Below are positions 63,660-64,000 of a stretch of DNA of 64,000 bases, piece by piece. Source of the stretch: Duganella flavida (GTDB lineage Bacteria; Pseudomonadota; Gammaproteobacteria; Burkholderiales; Burkholderiaceae_D); the NCBI RefSeq assembly GCF_009857445.1, contig NZ_WWCN01000020.1:34611-98610 (forward strand), read 5' to 3'. The position numbers and the translations under genes were made by a program. How positions within the stretch are numbered: position 1 is the stretch's first letter; each line of letters opens with the position of its first letter. The notes beneath the pieces are model-generated. The model was given only the letters and a program-made list of their open reading frames with translations. It did no database searches and had not been told where the DNA came from.

Positions 63660-63689
63660 TTGCTAAACGCGACTAGCGTTTGCTATAGT
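63660..63689 (+). promoter_or_regulatory. rRNA operon promoter
   Basis: TTGCTA (63660-63665), 18-base spacer, TATAGT (63684-63689), followed by a GC-rich discriminator (TCGGTCCCTCG), the pattern of stringently controlled rrn promoters. An A-rich stretch lies upstream near 63621. Confidence 0.65.
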
Positions 63690-63974
63690 TCGGTCCCTCG
63701 CAGAACACCGCAGACGCTGCAAAGCGAAACGATGAAAAACGAGGGGTTGACGAGATAAATCAAATGCTTCATAATCTCGCTTCTTCGCTGATGAACAAAA
63801 CGCTTCTTCAGCTAGCAGTACAAGATCTTTAAAAAATTACAGTCGATAAATGTGGGCGTTTGATGCTGCAACAAAAAAGCATTAAATGCTCAACAAAGAA
63901 ATATTCAGTAGAAATACTGTCAGTATTTTTGAGAAGAGCGAACCAGTGACCAGCAGTGGTCACAAACAGAGATT
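63690..63974 (+). other. rRNA leader with boxA-like and hairpin elements
   Basis: No gene is seen between 63540 and 63974. GATCTTTAAAAAATTA (63824-63839) is boxA-like, placed as in rrn antitermination leaders. CGCTTCTTC occurs twice (about 63778 and 63801). AAATACTG-T-CAGTATTT (63912-63928) is a perfect palindrome that may form part of the 16S processing stem. Confidence 0.6.
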
Positions 63975-64000
63975 AAACTAAAGAGTTTGATCCTGGCTCA
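63975..64000 (+). rRNA. rrs: 16S rRNA, first 26 bases
   Basis: The AAACTAAAGAGTTTGATCC start aligns with the 5' end of E. coli 16S rRNA, and positions 63982-64000 match the universal 27F region exactly. The rest lies outside the window. Confidence 0.97.

Overview
This 64 kb stretch reads as ordinary chromosome of a GC-rich betaproteobacterium, most likely Oxalobacteraceae (Massilia/Duganella/Janthinobacterium group). The assignment is inference, from the Burkholderiales-style cysI-DUF934-cysH-cysD-cysN-cobA operon, the prpR/prpBC-acnD-prpF-prpE propionate cluster, a PEP-CTERM sorted protein, a porin_4-type porin, and a 16S gene that starts at the right edge. I see no prophage, insertion sequence, CRISPR array or tRNA gene.

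Layout. 0-3 kb: 3' end of a secretin gene and three prepilin-like genes (a type II secretion or pilus-like machine cut by the left edge). 3-12.4 kb: PEP-CTERM protein, murJ, rpsT, an HD-GYP protein, rluE, icd, a cold-shock gene, and clpS-clpA. 12.4-24.4 kb: the least familiar part. An FNR-box-like palindrome precedes two unrecognised genes, followed by two tandem tricorn-like S41 proteases and a solitary MacB/FtsX-type permease that has its own sigma-54 promoter and a 15-bp inverted repeat. 24.4-27 kb: a leftward hydrolase, LytS-type kinase and LytTR regulator run. 27-38.7 kb: the 2-methylcitrate cycle (prpR divergent from prpB, prpC, acnD, prpF, prpE) followed by an acetate permease pair (DUF485, actP). 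38.8-51 kb: a five-PAS GGDEF/EAL protein, exonuclease III, an AT-rich gap, small proteins, pepA, lptF-lptG, a CbiX-like chelatase, a DUF2252 protein, a glutaminyl cyclase and a helical-repeat protein. 51-58.3 kb: assimilatory sulfate reduction and its regulator cysB. 58.3-63.5 kb: methyltransferase, porin, an orphan NarL-type kinase and a second LytS/LytTR pair. 63.6-64 kb: promoter, leader and first bases of an rRNA operon.

How genes work together. PrpE activates propionate, PrpC condenses propionyl-CoA with oxaloacetate, AcnD/PrpF dehydrate and isomerise, PrpB cleaves to pyruvate and succinate, and PrpR with sigma-54 switches the set on. CysD/CysN make APS, CysH reduces it, CysI reduces sulfite using siroheme; CobA and perhaps the CbiX-like protein supply siroheme, under CysB. 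LptF/LptG move LPS, and ClpS/ClpA degrade N-end-rule substrates.

The most interesting unexplained signals are regulatory DNA: the sigma-54 site plus palindrome before the orphan permease; an FNR-like box before an unknown gene pair; three GTTTAAA repeats at exact 10-bp spacing between a LytS kinase and its LytTR regulator; a 17-bp long-range inverted repeat that includes the porin start codon; a twin-hairpin element with compensatory changes between prpB and prpC; and GTTTCAA repeats reaching the prpR start. No computation was run; all base matches were read by eye.
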